Of a stretch of 64,000 bases of DNA, positions 25,131 through 33,028 are shown piece by piece (positions within the stretch are counted from its first letter, which is position 1; every line of letters starts with the position of its first letter). The notes under the pieces were generated by a model. It was not told where the DNA came from, searched no databases, and saw nothing but the letters and a program-made list of their open reading frames with translations. The position numbers were made by a program, and so were the translations under genes. The stretch is taken from assembly GCA_964457945.1 (NCBI GenBank), contig CAYWFX010000003.1:167871-231870 (forward strand), in the 5' to 3' direction. This stretch comes from PHAA01 sp964457945. GTDB taxonomy: Bacteria > Bacillota > Syntrophomonadia > Syntrophomonadales > Syntrophomonadaceae.

Positions 25131-25160
25131 TTGACATTCCCTATAGGGATTGTGTATATT
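25131..25160 (+). promoter_or_regulatory. Promoter with palindromic operator upstream of fdhD
   Basis: TTGACA at 25131-25136 and TATATT at 25155-25160 with 18 bases between. The spacer holds the perfect 12-base palindrome TCCCTATAGGGA (25138-25149). A regulator bound there would block the promoter. The binding protein is unknown. Confidence 0.6.
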
Positions 25161-25209
25161 GATTTTGAACTTAGTAACCGCGATCCAGGGTAAAGGAGTG
25201 GGTCTTAAA

Positions 25210-26001
25210 ATGCCCGAACCATCAATCAGCCAGAATCGAGAGATTACCGTATACAACCATGGTACAATAGAACATATTGAGGATTCAGTTGTCCAGGAGA
25301 CTCCCTTAACACTTTTTCTGAATCATGTCGAGCTGGCCACTATGGTCTGTTCTCCAGGCGGGTATGAAGAGCTGGGCGTGGGTTTTCTGCTCAGTGAAGG
25401 TTTGGTGCAAAAGCCTTCCGATATTCTCGAGATATCCTGTCGTGCAGAAGAGGGTTTACTGTGGATAGAAACTAGTTCTCCGGTTCCTCAGACCAGCAAC
25501 TTCTTACGCCGTCATATCGCCAGTTGTTGTGGTAAGAGCCGGGCTGGACTTTATTTTATAAACGACGCCCGCCAGCTTAAACCGGTACAGTCCAATGCGA
25601 CATTTACGGCCGCTCACCTGCTAAGAATAATAAATCTATTAGAAGAAAGATCAGATACATTTCACCGAACTGGCGGGGTACACAGCGCCGCACTAGCCGA
25701 TGATTCAGGATTATTGTGTATGTATGAAGACATCGGTCGTCATAATGCCGTGGACAAGGTTCTCGGTTACGCTTTTAGAAATAATATTTCAACCGATGAT
25801 AAATGCCTGCTGCTTAGCGGGCGCATCGCCTCAGAAATTCTTATCAAGGCCGCCCGCGCCAATATTCCACTGGTACTGTCGCGCTCTGCGCCTACCGGAC
25901 TAACGATTGAATTAGCTGATGAGATGGATATCGCCGTGGTCGGGTTTGCCCGGGGCCAGCGGTTTAGTATCTATAGCCATTCAGAAAAAATAATTTTATA
26001 G
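25210..26001 (+). CDS. fdhD: Formate dehydrogenase accessory sulfurtransferase FdhD
   Basis: A 263-residue FdhD-family protein, which passes sulfur from a cysteine desulfurase to the bis-molybdopterin cofactor of formate dehydrogenase. Motifs include EELGVGFLLSEGL, the GGVHSAAL loop, EDIGRHNAVDKVLG and LLLSGRIASEIL. The usual CxxC on the flexible loop is here CC (Cys106-Cys107 in ASCCGKS), so one of the two sulfur-carrying cysteines is shifted. I chose ATG 25210 rather than an upstream TTG. A cysteine desulfurase gene lies 1.5 kb downstream. No formate dehydrogenase subunit gene is in the window, but a different molybdopterin enzyme lies at 55 kb. Confidence 0.9.
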   Translation: MPEPSISQNREITVYNHGTIEHIEDSVVQETPLTLFLNHVELATMVCSPGGYEELGVGFLLSEGLVQKPSDILEISCRAEEGLLWIETSSPVPQTSNFLRRHIASCCGKSRAGLYFINDARQLKPVQSNATFTAAHLLRIINLLEERSDTFHRTGGVHSAALADDSGLLCMYEDIGRHNAVDKVLGYAFRNNISTDDKCLLLSGRIASEILIKAARANIPLVLSRSAPTGLTIELADEMDIAVVGFARGQRFSIYSHSEKIIL

Positions 26002-26013
26002 GTGGTGATAGGA

Positions 26014-26937
26014 TTGAGTACACCCGAAGATAAGCTATTAATGGAAGAAATTAAACGAATTAAGAATGAAAAATCCGTATACATTATCGCTCACTATTAC
26101 CAACGTGATGAAATACAAGATATAGCTGATTTTGTAGGTGATTCATATTCTATGGCAGTAGCTGCCAAGAATTCCCCCTGTGATACCATCCTGGTAGCCG
26201 GGGTTGACTTCATGGCTGAGTCTGCGGCTATTCTTTGCCCTGCTAAAACAGTTCTGTCTCCTGAACCGGCAGCAACCTGCCCGATGGCGAACAGCATAGA
26301 AGTTAGCGATGTCTTGAAGTATAAGCAGGAACACCCGGACGGACTAGTTGTCAGCTATGTTAACACTCCGGCAGCTATCAAAGCGGTTAGCGATATTTGT
26401 TGTACCTCCTCCAATGCGGTCAAGATTATTGAGAAGTTACCGCTAGATGCCCGGATCTTTTTTATACCTGATGAAAACCTGGGAAGATATGTAGCCAACA
26501 AATTAGATAGAACCTTGGATTTTTATCCCTCAAGTTGTCCCATTCACGCTGCAGTGACCAAAGATGACATTTCACAGCGTAGAGCAGAATATCCCGATGC
26601 CGAGGTTTTGGTTCACCCCGAATGCAGCCCGGAAGTTGTCGCTAGCGCGGATTTTGTAGGTAGTACAGCTGGAATGGTTGCTTATGCTGCCAAGTCCAAT
26701 GCGAATGCTTTTATTATTGCCACCGAATGCGGCATCATGCATGAAATCAAGCAGTCAAACCCTGGCAAGAACCTGATTCTGGCCGAGCAAGAACTGATTT
26801 GCCCCAATATGAAGAGCATTACGCTGGACAAAATTCTCTACTCATTAGAGACAATGCAAACCATAATAACGGTTCCAGAGGATATCCGGGTGAAAGCCGC
26901 TGTGGCATTAGAAAAAATGATTGCTTATTCTTCATAG
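26014..26937 (+). CDS. nadA: Quinolinate synthase
   Basis: A 307-residue NadA that condenses iminoaspartate with dihydroxyacetone phosphate to give quinolinate for NAD synthesis. It shows IIAHYYQRDEIQDIADFVGD, which includes the substrate-binding HYYQ. Three cysteines fit the [4Fe-4S] ligands: ILCPAKTV, ICCTSSNAV and LICPNMKSITL. TTG 26014, seven bases after GGTGGTG, fits better than the GTG at 26002. nadB and nadC are not nearby. The gene stands between fdhD and an IscR-type regulator, which suits an enzyme that depends on iron-sulfur supply. Confidence 0.95.
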   Translation: MSTPEDKLLMEEIKRIKNEKSVYIIAHYYQRDEIQDIADFVGDSYSMAVAAKNSPCDTILVAGVDFMAESAAILCPAKTVLSPEPAATCPMANSIEVSDVLKYKQEHPDGLVVSYVNTPAAIKAVSDICCTSSNAVKIIEKLPLDARIFFIPDENLGRYVANKLDRTLDFYPSSCPIHAAVTKDDISQRRAEYPDAEVLVHPECSPEVVASADFVGSTAGMVAYAAKSNANAFIIATECGIMHEIKQSNPGKNLILAEQELICPNMKSITLDKILYSLETMQTIITVPEDIRVKAAVALEKMIAYSS

Positions 26938-26987
26938 CATGAACAGTCTAAAAGCAAATGGAAAAACTATAAAAGGGGTAAGTGCAC

Positions 26988-27437
26988 ATGAAATTATCCA
27001 CCAGAGGTAGATATGGACTCCGGGCCATGATTGATATGGCTCAGAGCGATGAAAAAGGGCCGATTGCTACCCGTACCATTGCTGAACGCCAGGGCATATC
27101 GGAGCGGTACCTGGAACAGCTTATGGTACCCTTAAAAAGAGCCGGACTGATAAAAAGCGTTCGGGGATCCCAAGGCGGCTATACCCTGGGTAAAAGCCCC
27201 CAAGATATTACCGCCGGAGATATCATTCGCGTATTGGAAGGTCCAATTGCACCAGTGGAATGCGTTAGCGAAACCAATCCCGAAGCATGTTCGCGGGCTG
27301 ACTATTGTGTAACCCGCGTGATATGGACTAAAGTAAGGGATTCTATTGCAGAAGTCCTGGATTCGTATACCTTGGTTGATCTGGCCCGGGAGTCGCAAAA
27401 GCTGCCTAGAAAGGATTCTTTTGTATATAGGATATAA
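26988..27437 (+). CDS. iscR: Rrf2-family iron-sulfur regulator, IscR type
   Basis: A 149-residue Rrf2 regulator with an N-terminal winged helix (MKLSTRGRYGLRAMID, SERYLEQLMVPLKRAGLI). Three cysteines in CVSETNPEACSRADYC are spaced like IscR cluster ligands (C-x8-C-x5-C here). It probably senses Fe-S status and controls the nifS-nifU-mnmA genes that follow. ATG 26988 is nine bases after AAGGGG. Compare the second Rrf2 protein at 34389-34835, which has no such triad and sits with sulfur genes. Confidence 0.9.
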   Translation: MKLSTRGRYGLRAMIDMAQSDEKGPIATRTIAERQGISERYLEQLMVPLKRAGLIKSVRGSQGGYTLGKSPQDITAGDIIRVLEGPIAPVECVSETNPEACSRADYCVTRVIWTKVRDSIAEVLDSYTLVDLARESQKLPRKDSFVYRI

Positions 27438-27457
27438 CTGATTAAGGCGGAAAAGTA

Positions 27458-27503
27458 AAGGGACGTGTGCCACTAATAATCGTCCCCCTGTCACACGTCC
27501 CTT
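27458..27503. repeat. REP-like hairpin between iscR and nifS
   Basis: AAGGGACGTGTG (27458-27469) and CACACGTCCCTT (27492-27503) are perfect 12-base inverted arms around a 22-base loop that itself contains GTCCCC. It is related in style (GGGAC...GTCCC) to the palindrome at 2290-2369. It may attenuate transcription into nifS. Confidence 0.75.
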
Positions 27504-27550
27504 GCTTCTCCTTGTTACACTAAACAAAAAAAGATTAGGAGGTAATGAAA

Positions 27551-28705
27551 ATGAAATCCATATATATGGATCACAGTGCTACTACTCCGGTTGACCCAGA
27601 GGTTTTTAACGCCATGATACCCTACTATACCGATATTTTTGGTAATGCTTCCAGTGTTCACTCCCAGGGTCAGAAAGCTGCCCGTGCGGTTGAGCAAGCT
27701 CGGGAGCAGGTAGCCCAATTGATAGGCGCTTCGCCGGGAGAGATTGTTTTCACCAGCGGAGGTACGGAAGCGGATAACCAGGCTATTATCACTATTATGT
27801 CCGCTAATAATAAAGGTAAACATTTTATCACCTCGGCCATCGAACATCATGCAGTTTTGCATACCGGTGAATATCTGGTCAAGCAAGGTTATGAATTAAC
27901 CGTCCTTCCCGTAAACTCGGTTGGACTGGTAGAACCTGATACCCTGCGGGCTGCGCTGCGAGCTGATACCGCGCTGGTTTCCATTATGCATGCCAACAAT
28001 GAAGTGGGAACCATTGAAGACATAAAAGAACTGGCCGCAATCAGCCATAAGGCTGGTGCAGTCTTTCATACCGATGCCGTACAGTCAGTAGGTAAGATTC
28101 AGGTAAATGTGAAAGACCTGGGTATAGATCTGCTTTCGGCATCCAGCCACAAGTTATATGGACCTAAAGGTATTGGATGTCTGTTTGCGAAGAAAGGTGT
28201 TGGCATCAGTAGTTACCTCCACGGTGGAGGACATGAACGCAATTTAAGAGCTGGTACAGTAAATGTACCCGGTGTGGTAGGATTCGGAAAAGCAGCCGAA
28301 TTGGCCCTCCAGAGACTGCCCCTAAATGAAGCTGCTTTAAAGGATCTAGGGCAGCGTTTAACCCAGGGTATTTTAGATGCTATTCCCAATACCAGGCTTA
28401 CCGGCCACCCGGTGAACCGATTACCAGGCAGCGTGAGTGTATGTTTTGACTATGTAGAAGGAGAGTCCATCCTTCTGATGCTGGACAGCTATGGAATCAT
28501 GGCCTCCAGTGGCTCAGCCTGTACCTCCGGTTCACTTGACCCATCCCATGTACTGCTGGCTCTGGGTTTGCCTCACGAAACCGCTCATGGCTCTCTGCGC
28601 CTGACGATGGGTAAGGACAATACCAGAGAAGATGTCGACAAGGTCTTGGAGGTTCTTCCGCCTATTATTAAAAATCTACGCTTAATGTCCCCCTTGGGAC
28701 AATAA
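27551..28705 (+). CDS. nifS: Cysteine desulfurase, NifS/IscS type
   Basis: A 384-residue PLP enzyme that takes sulfur from cysteine for Fe-S clusters and thiolated tRNA. It shows MDHSATTPVDPEV at the N-terminus, SASSHKLYGPKGIG with the PLP lysine, and the active-site loop SSGSACTSGSLDPSHVL with the catalytic Cys. The length and the long loop place it in group I (NifS/IscS). ATG 27551 is eight bases after AGGAGG. It precedes nifU by 15 bases. It may also be the sulfur donor for MnmA, FdhD and LarE-type enzymes in the region. Confidence 0.96.
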   Translation: MKSIYMDHSATTPVDPEVFNAMIPYYTDIFGNASSVHSQGQKAARAVEQAREQVAQLIGASPGEIVFTSGGTEADNQAIITIMSANNKGKHFITSAIEHHAVLHTGEYLVKQGYELTVLPVNSVGLVEPDTLRAALRADTALVSIMHANNEVGTIEDIKELAAISHKAGAVFHTDAVQSVGKIQVNVKDLGIDLLSASSHKLYGPKGIGCLFAKKGVGISSYLHGGGHERNLRAGTVNVPGVVGFGKAAELALQRLPLNEAALKDLGQRLTQGILDAIPNTRLTGHPVNRLPGSVSVCFDYVEGESILLMLDSYGIMASSGSACTSGSLDPSHVLLALGLPHETAHGSLRLTMGKDNTREDVDKVLEVLPPIIKNLRLMSPLGQ

Positions 28706-28720
28706 AGGAGGTCAAAGATT

Positions 28721-29158
28721 ATGTATTCGCAAAAGGTAATGGATCATTTTATGAACCCTCGTAATGTTGGAAAAATTGACCTGGCTAATGGGGTAGGAGA
28801 GGTAGGCAATCCTACCTGCGGAGATATAATGCACATCGAAATCGAGGTGCAGGATGACCTCATAAAGGATATTAAATTTAGAACTTTTGGCTGTGCCGCC
28901 GCCATTGCTACCAGCAGCATGGTAACGGAAATGGTAAAAGGCAAATCCCTGGAAGATGCAGAAAAAATTACTAATAGAACTGTGGCCGAGGCTCTGGATG
29001 GATTACCCCCGCTCAAAATGCACTGTTCTAATCTGGCTGCCGATGCCCTGCATGAAGCAATTAAAAATTACCGGCAAGGGGACAGTTCTCCTGCCCTCTT
29101 TGCAAAAGGTTGTTGTAAACAGGAAACCCACACCTGCTGTGATAAAGTGGAAAAATAG
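28721..29158 (+). CDS. nifU: Fe-S cluster scaffold, NifU/IscU type
   Basis: A 145-residue scaffold protein with the three conserved cysteines in NPTCGD, FGCAAAIATSSM and MHCSNLA, and the cluster-labilising Asp after the first Cys. The core matches the normal family length to about residue 118. The tail QGDSSPALFAKGCCKQETHTCCDK is unusual: its first part is encoded by a REP-like sequence (29075-29093), and the rest is Cys-rich with two CC pairs. It overlaps nothing and is followed within two bases by mnmA. Confidence 0.93.
   Translation: MYSQKVMDHFMNPRNVGKIDLANGVGEVGNPTCGDIMHIEIEVQDDLIKDIKFRTFGCAAAIATSSMVTEMVKGKSLEDAEKITNRTVAEALDGLPPLKMHCSNLAADALHEAIKNYRQGDSSPALFAKGCCKQETHTCCDKVEK
29075..29093. 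repeat. REP-like arm inside the 3' end of nifU
   Basis: CAAGGGGACAGTTCTCCTG differs at one base from part of the 38-bp palindrome arm at 2302-2320. A degenerate mate, GTAAACAGGAAACC, follows at about 29115-29128. Both occurrences are read in the same frame (QGDxSP) within a protein C-terminus. Confidence 0.7.
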
Positions 29159-29159
29159 A

Positions 29160-30239
29160 TTGAACAAGAAAGTTATTGTAGCTATGAGCGGCGGTGTAGA
29201 CAGTTCGGTTGCAGCCCTTCTCCTCAAGCAGCAGGGCTTCGAAGTAATCGGTATTACCATGCAGATCTGGCAGGAGGTCCTATATCAGACCGGGGCTTGC
29301 TGCAGTCTGGAAGCCGTAAGCGATGCCCGGCAAGTGGCCTGGCAACTGGATATTCCTCACTATGTTTTTAACTTCAGGGAAGAATTCAAGATCAAGGTAA
29401 TCGATTATTTTTGCCAGGAATATCTGGCCGGACGAACCCCCAATCCTTGCATAGCATGTAACCGCCACCTTAAATTTGAATCGCTATTGCAGAAAGCAAT
29501 TGCCATGGATGCAGATTACATTGCCACTGGCCATTATGCCCGGATTGCCAGAGATGATTCCTCGGGCCAATATAAGTTATTGGCCGGTATAGATAATAAT
29601 AAAGACCAGAGTTATGCACTCTATTCTATGAACCAGTACCAACTGGAACATACGCTGTTCCCTCTGGGCACTTATACCAAGCAAGAGGTGCGTCGACTAG
29701 CTGAAGAAGGCTGCCTATCGGTTTCCGCCAAAGCGGAAAGTCAGGACTTATGTTTTGTCTCTAGTGGCCGCTACGGCGAGTTCGTGGATAACTACTTGGG
29801 TTTAGAGAAGCAACCCGGTATATTCCGTTCCTCCACTGGTGAGTGTCTAGGACATCATAAGGGAATTCACCACTATACTGTGGGTCAGAGGAAAGGCCTG
29901 GGATTGCCTCTGGGATACCCCACTTATGTCACCGGTATCGATCCAGATACTGGCACGGTTTGGGTCGGAAAAAACCAGGAACTATACCAAAGCTGCCTAA
30001 CTGCGGAAGACGTTCAATATATTTCAGGGATTCCTTTAGAAAGCCCTAAGAATCTAGCCGTAAAAATCAGGTATTCATCGTCCCAAGTTCCTGCCCTTAT
30101 TACTCCCTTGGATAGGAATAGAATCCGGGTGGATTTCGATACCCCCCAAAGGTCTATCACCCCCGGACAAGCTGTGGTCTTATATGAAGGGGATCAGGTA
30201 TTAGGGGGAGGAACCATTAACTCGGCAAGTAATAGATAG
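29160..30239 (+). CDS. mnmA: tRNA-specific 2-thiouridylase MnmA
   Basis: A 359-residue enzyme that puts sulfur on U34 of Lys, Glu and Gln tRNAs. It shows the PP-loop AMSGGVDSSVAALLL, the catalytic Cys in TPNPCIACNRHLKF, the second catalytic Cys in SQDLCFV, and the C-terminal YTVGQRKGLGL region. The start is TTG 29160, directly after the nifU stop codon; a longer open frame runs back through nifU in another frame and is spurious. Co-transcription with nifS gives it a direct sulfur source. A hairpin terminator follows. Confidence 0.95.
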   Translation: MNKKVIVAMSGGVDSSVAALLLKQQGFEVIGITMQIWQEVLYQTGACCSLEAVSDARQVAWQLDIPHYVFNFREEFKIKVIDYFCQEYLAGRTPNPCIACNRHLKFESLLQKAIAMDADYIATGHYARIARDDSSGQYKLLAGIDNNKDQSYALYSMNQYQLEHTLFPLGTYTKQEVRRLAEEGCLSVSAKAESQDLCFVSSGRYGEFVDNYLGLEKQPGIFRSSTGECLGHHKGIHHYTVGQRKGLGLPLGYPTYVTGIDPDTGTVWVGKNQELYQSCLTAEDVQYISGIPLESPKNLAVKIRYSSSQVPALITPLDRNRIRVDFDTPQRSITPGQAVVLYEGDQVLGGGTINSASNR

Positions 30240-30254
30240 AACGGTTAGCTACAG

Positions 30255-30290
30255 ATGGGAGAATGCACTTAAGCGCATTCCCCCATTTTA
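30255..30290. terminator. Terminator between convergent mnmA and metA
   Basis: ATGGGAGAATGC pairs with GCATTCCCCCAT (one mismatch) around ACTTAAGC, followed by TTTTAG. The stem ends just before the metA stop codon on the other strand, so it can serve both genes. Confidence 0.75.
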
Positions 30291-30292
30291 GT

Positions 30293-31210
30293 TCATTTTA
30301 GTTCATCCAGGTCGTACGGTGTCTCCTGGTATACGTGATAATTCAACCAGTTAGTGAATAACAAGTTAGCATGACCTCGCCATTTCACCAGGGGAGTTTG
30401 GCTCGGGTCATCATTCGGGTAATAATTCCTGGGAACGGCTATATCCAGTCCTTTTGCCACATCGCGGTCATACTCTGACTTAAGACTATTGTCATCATAC
30501 TCAGAATGTCCGGTAACAAAAATTAGGCGCCCGTCTTTGGAAGATACAATGTATACTCCTGCCTCTTCAGACTCAGATAGGATTTCTATTTCCTCAACCT
30601 TTTCAATATCCTCTCGCCTTACTTCGGTATGCCGGGAGTGAGGCACAAAGAACTCATCATCAAAACCTCGCAAAAGGGGTACATTTCTTTTATTAATCCT
30701 ATGCTTGAAAACGCCAAACATTTTAGCATCAAGCGGGTATTTGGGAACCCCATAATGGTGATAAAGTCCCGCCTGCGCCCCTACACAAATATGCAGGGTT
30801 GAAAACACATTGTGAAGCGACCAGTCCATAATTTCCTGTAATTCTTTCCAATAACTCAGGTCTTCAAATTCCAGTAGTTCCACCGGCGCCCCAGTTATAA
30901 TCAGACCATCAAACTTTTGATCCTTAATATCTTCGAAGGTATTGTAGAAATTTGCCAGGTGTTCCTGGGAAGTATTCTTGGAAATATGAGAATCAGGATA
31001 CAAAAGAACTACTTCCACCTGCAAGGGAGAATTACCCAACAAACGCAGCAGTTGAGTCTCAGTAATACTTTTTAATGGCATCAGGTTTAATATGGCTATC
31101 CTGAGAGGACGTATATCCTGGGAGTAAGCCCTCCGCTCATCCATGACAAAAATGTTTTCATTGCTTAATATTTCAGTTGCCGGAAGGTTATCCGGTATTT
31201 TAATGGGCAT
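30293..31210 (-). CDS. metAA: Homoserine O-acetyltransferase (MetA family)
   Basis: A 305-residue MetA-family acyltransferase, first step of methionine synthesis. Catalytic Cys142 lies in HICVGAQAGLYHHYG, and the His and Glu of the triad in GHSEYD. Residue 111 is Glu (ITGAPVE). In this family Glu111 goes with acetyl-CoA use and Gly111 with succinyl-CoA, so the product should be O-acetylhomoserine. That agrees with the MetY gene three genes upstream, which uses O-acetylhomoserine. Last gene of the leftward metY-larE-cysK-metA run. Confidence 0.93.
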   Translation of the reverse strand: MPIKIPDNLPATEILSNENIFVMDERRAYSQDIRPLRIAILNLMPLKSITETQLLRLLGNSPLQVEVVLLYPDSHISKNTSQEHLANFYNTFEDIKDQKFDGLIITGAPVELLEFEDLSYWKELQEIMDWSLHNVFSTLHICVGAQAGLYHHYGVPKYPLDAKMFGVFKHRINKRNVPLLRGFDDEFFVPHSRHTEVRREDIEKVEEIEILSESEEAGVYIVSSKDGRLIFVTGHSEYDDNSLKSEYDRDVAKGLDIAVPRNYYPNDDPSQTPLVKWRGHANLLFTNWLNYHVYQETPYDLDELK

Positions 31211-31259
31211 CTAAATCCCCCCTTTATTTCAAAAAATATAGTTAAAAGCCTCGCCAACA

Positions 31260-32195
31260 TTATGCCTCCTGGAATACTGGGTGAGACAGATATCTTTCCC
31301 CGGTATCCGGGAGCAGAACCACAATCGTTTTGCCCTTATTTTCAGGTCTTTTAGCAATTTGGGTAGCTGCGAAAGCTGCCGCACCGGAAGAGATACCCAC
31401 CAGCAAACCCTCGTTTTTGGACAGGCTTCGCGCAGCCTCAAATGCATCCTCGTTCTTAACCTTATAAATCTCGTCAACTATTGCACGGCTAAAAACGCCA
31501 GGAACAAAGCCCGCACCTATGCCCTGAATTTTATGTGGTCCGGGGGATCCTCCGGAAAGAACCGGTGAATCAAAAGGCTCTACAGCTATGATTTGAACGC
31601 CCGGCTTCTTCTTTTTCAAGGCTTCGCCTACTCCAGTTACGGTCCCACCGGTTCCAACCCCAGCGATAAATATATCCACAGCACCGTCTGTGTCTCTCCA
31701 TATCTCTTCGCCGGTTGTTAATCGATGAATCTCTGGATTGGCCGGGTTTTCAAACTGGTTGGGAATAAAGGAATTCGGGGTTTGGGCAGCCATTTCTTCT
31801 GACTTTCTTATGGCCCCTGGCATACCGTCTGCGCCGGGGGTTAAGACCAACTCAGCTCCCAGGGCCTTTAAGAGGCTTCTTCTTTCTATAGTCATGGTAT
31901 CAGGCATAGTCAGTATCAAGCGGTATCCCCTGGCTGCTGCTACGAAAGCAAGCGCTATCCCGGTATTTCCGCTAGTAGGCTCGATAATAATGGAGTCTTT
32001 GTTCAATAATCCTTTTTCTTCAGCATCTTTAATCATAGCATAACCGATCCTATCTTTTACGCTGCCAGCCGGATTAAAGTACTCCAGCTTAGCAATAAGC
32101 CTGGCTTCCAACTTATTTGCCTTATTGTAGTTGGAAAGTTCCAACAAAGGGGTATTACCAATTAAATCGGTAAGGTTTTTTGCTATTTTGCTCAT
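31260..32195 (-). CDS. cysK: Cysteine synthase (O-acetylserine sulfhydrylase)
   Basis: A 311-residue PLP enzyme that makes cysteine from O-acetylserine and sulfide. It has the PLP lysine in NPAGSVKDRIGY, the substrate loop PTSGNTGIALAF, the glycine-rich phosphate cradle GVGTGGTVTGVG and C-terminal PDTGERYLSHPVF. GGAGG lies seven bases before the ATG. It sits between larE and metA, 16 bases after larE. No serine acetyltransferase gene is seen in the window. Confidence 0.95.
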   Translation of the reverse strand: MSKIAKNLTDLIGNTPLLELSNYNKANKLEARLIAKLEYFNPAGSVKDRIGYAMIKDAEEKGLLNKDSIIIEPTSGNTGIALAFVAAARGYRLILTMPDTMTIERRSLLKALGAELVLTPGADGMPGAIRKSEEMAAQTPNSFIPNQFENPANPEIHRLTTGEEIWRDTDGAVDIFIAGVGTGGTVTGVGEALKKKKPGVQIIAVEPFDSPVLSGGSPGPHKIQGIGAGFVPGVFSRAIVDEIYKVKNEDAFEAARSLSKNEGLLVGISSGAAAFAATQIAKRPENKGKTIVVLLPDTGERYLSHPVFQEA

Positions 32196-32210
32196 ATTAT
32201 TTCCTCCAAT

Positions 32211-33023
32211 CTATTCATTAACTATCTTTTCATTCATACTGCCGGTTCTGTATCCCTTTAGGTCCAAAGCAGTGTAGGTAAATCCTATTTGTCTAAATTG
32301 CTTATCAACCTGATCCATAATTTTTTCATCCGCAAAGCGGGTTCGTTCCTGGGGTGATACTTCAATCCTGGCTATATCACCATGGTGACGAACCCTAATT
32401 TGCTGAAACCCCAAATCCAGTAAATACTGCTCAGCTTTATCCACCATGGACAGTTTCTCTCGGTTTATTCTTTGCCCATAAGGGAACCGGGAAGCCAAGC
32501 AGGCAAACGCCGGTTTATCCCATGTGGGCAGATGCATATCTTTAGATAATGCCCTTATATCATTCTTAGTCATATCCGCTAACCACAACGGACTGATAAT
32601 TCCCAACTCACCCAGCGCTTTCATACCCGGTCTGTAATCTCTGCTATCATCAATATTTGAACCATCAGCCACCAATTCAATATTATTTGCGTAAGCAATA
32701 TTAACTATTTGGATAAAAAGTTCACGCTTGCATAAATAGCATCTGTTTACTGGATTATCTGCAAAACCCTCAATTTCCAGTTCCTCGGAAGCAATTACCA
32801 GATGTTTTATTCCAGCATCATGTACAAAATCTATAGCTGCCCTAAATTCTCTTTCTGGGTAAGTTGAGGAACTTGCCGTTACGGCAATAACCCTATTCCC
32901 CAGAATTTCATGAGCCACCTTCAGTAAGAATGTACTATCCACTCCACCTGAGAATGCAATAGCCAGACTGTCCATTGACTTTATCATTTTTTGCAACGCA
33001 CTTAACTTCCGGTACAGTGGCAT
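32211..33023 (-). CDS. larE: LarE-like ATP-dependent sulfur transferase
   Basis: A 270-residue PP-loop ATPase of the LarE family, which installs sulfur on the nickel-pincer nucleotide precursor in lactate racemase maturation. It has the PP-loop AFSGGVDSTFLLKV, DGSNIDDSRDYRPG, and three cysteines: Cys95 and Cys98 in NRCYLCKREL and Cys175 in FACLASRFP. LarE proteins with a three-Cys set are thought to hold a [4Fe-4S] cluster that carries an extra sulfide and can act repeatedly, unlike the single-Cys sacrificial type. No larA, larB or larC is nearby. The placement between metY and cysK suggests a sulfur-metabolism role here, though that is inference. Confidence 0.85.
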   Translation of the reverse strand: MPLYRKLSALQKMIKSMDSLAIAFSGGVDSTFLLKVAHEILGNRVIAVTASSSTYPEREFRAAIDFVHDAGIKHLVIASEELEIEGFADNPVNRCYLCKRELFIQIVNIAYANNIELVADGSNIDDSRDYRPGMKALGELGIISPLWLADMTKNDIRALSKDMHLPTWDKPAFACLASRFPYGQRINREKLSMVDKAEQYLLDLGFQQIRVRHHGDIARIEVSPQERTRFADEKIMDQVDKQFRQIGFTYTALDLKGYRTGSMNEKIVNE

Positions 33024-33028
33024 GATGA

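Noticed and set aside
28956..29159. Extended N-terminus for MnmA reading back through nifU
   Set aside because: The extra 68 residues are an out-of-frame reading of nifU; MnmA proteins start at the KKVIVAMSGG region.
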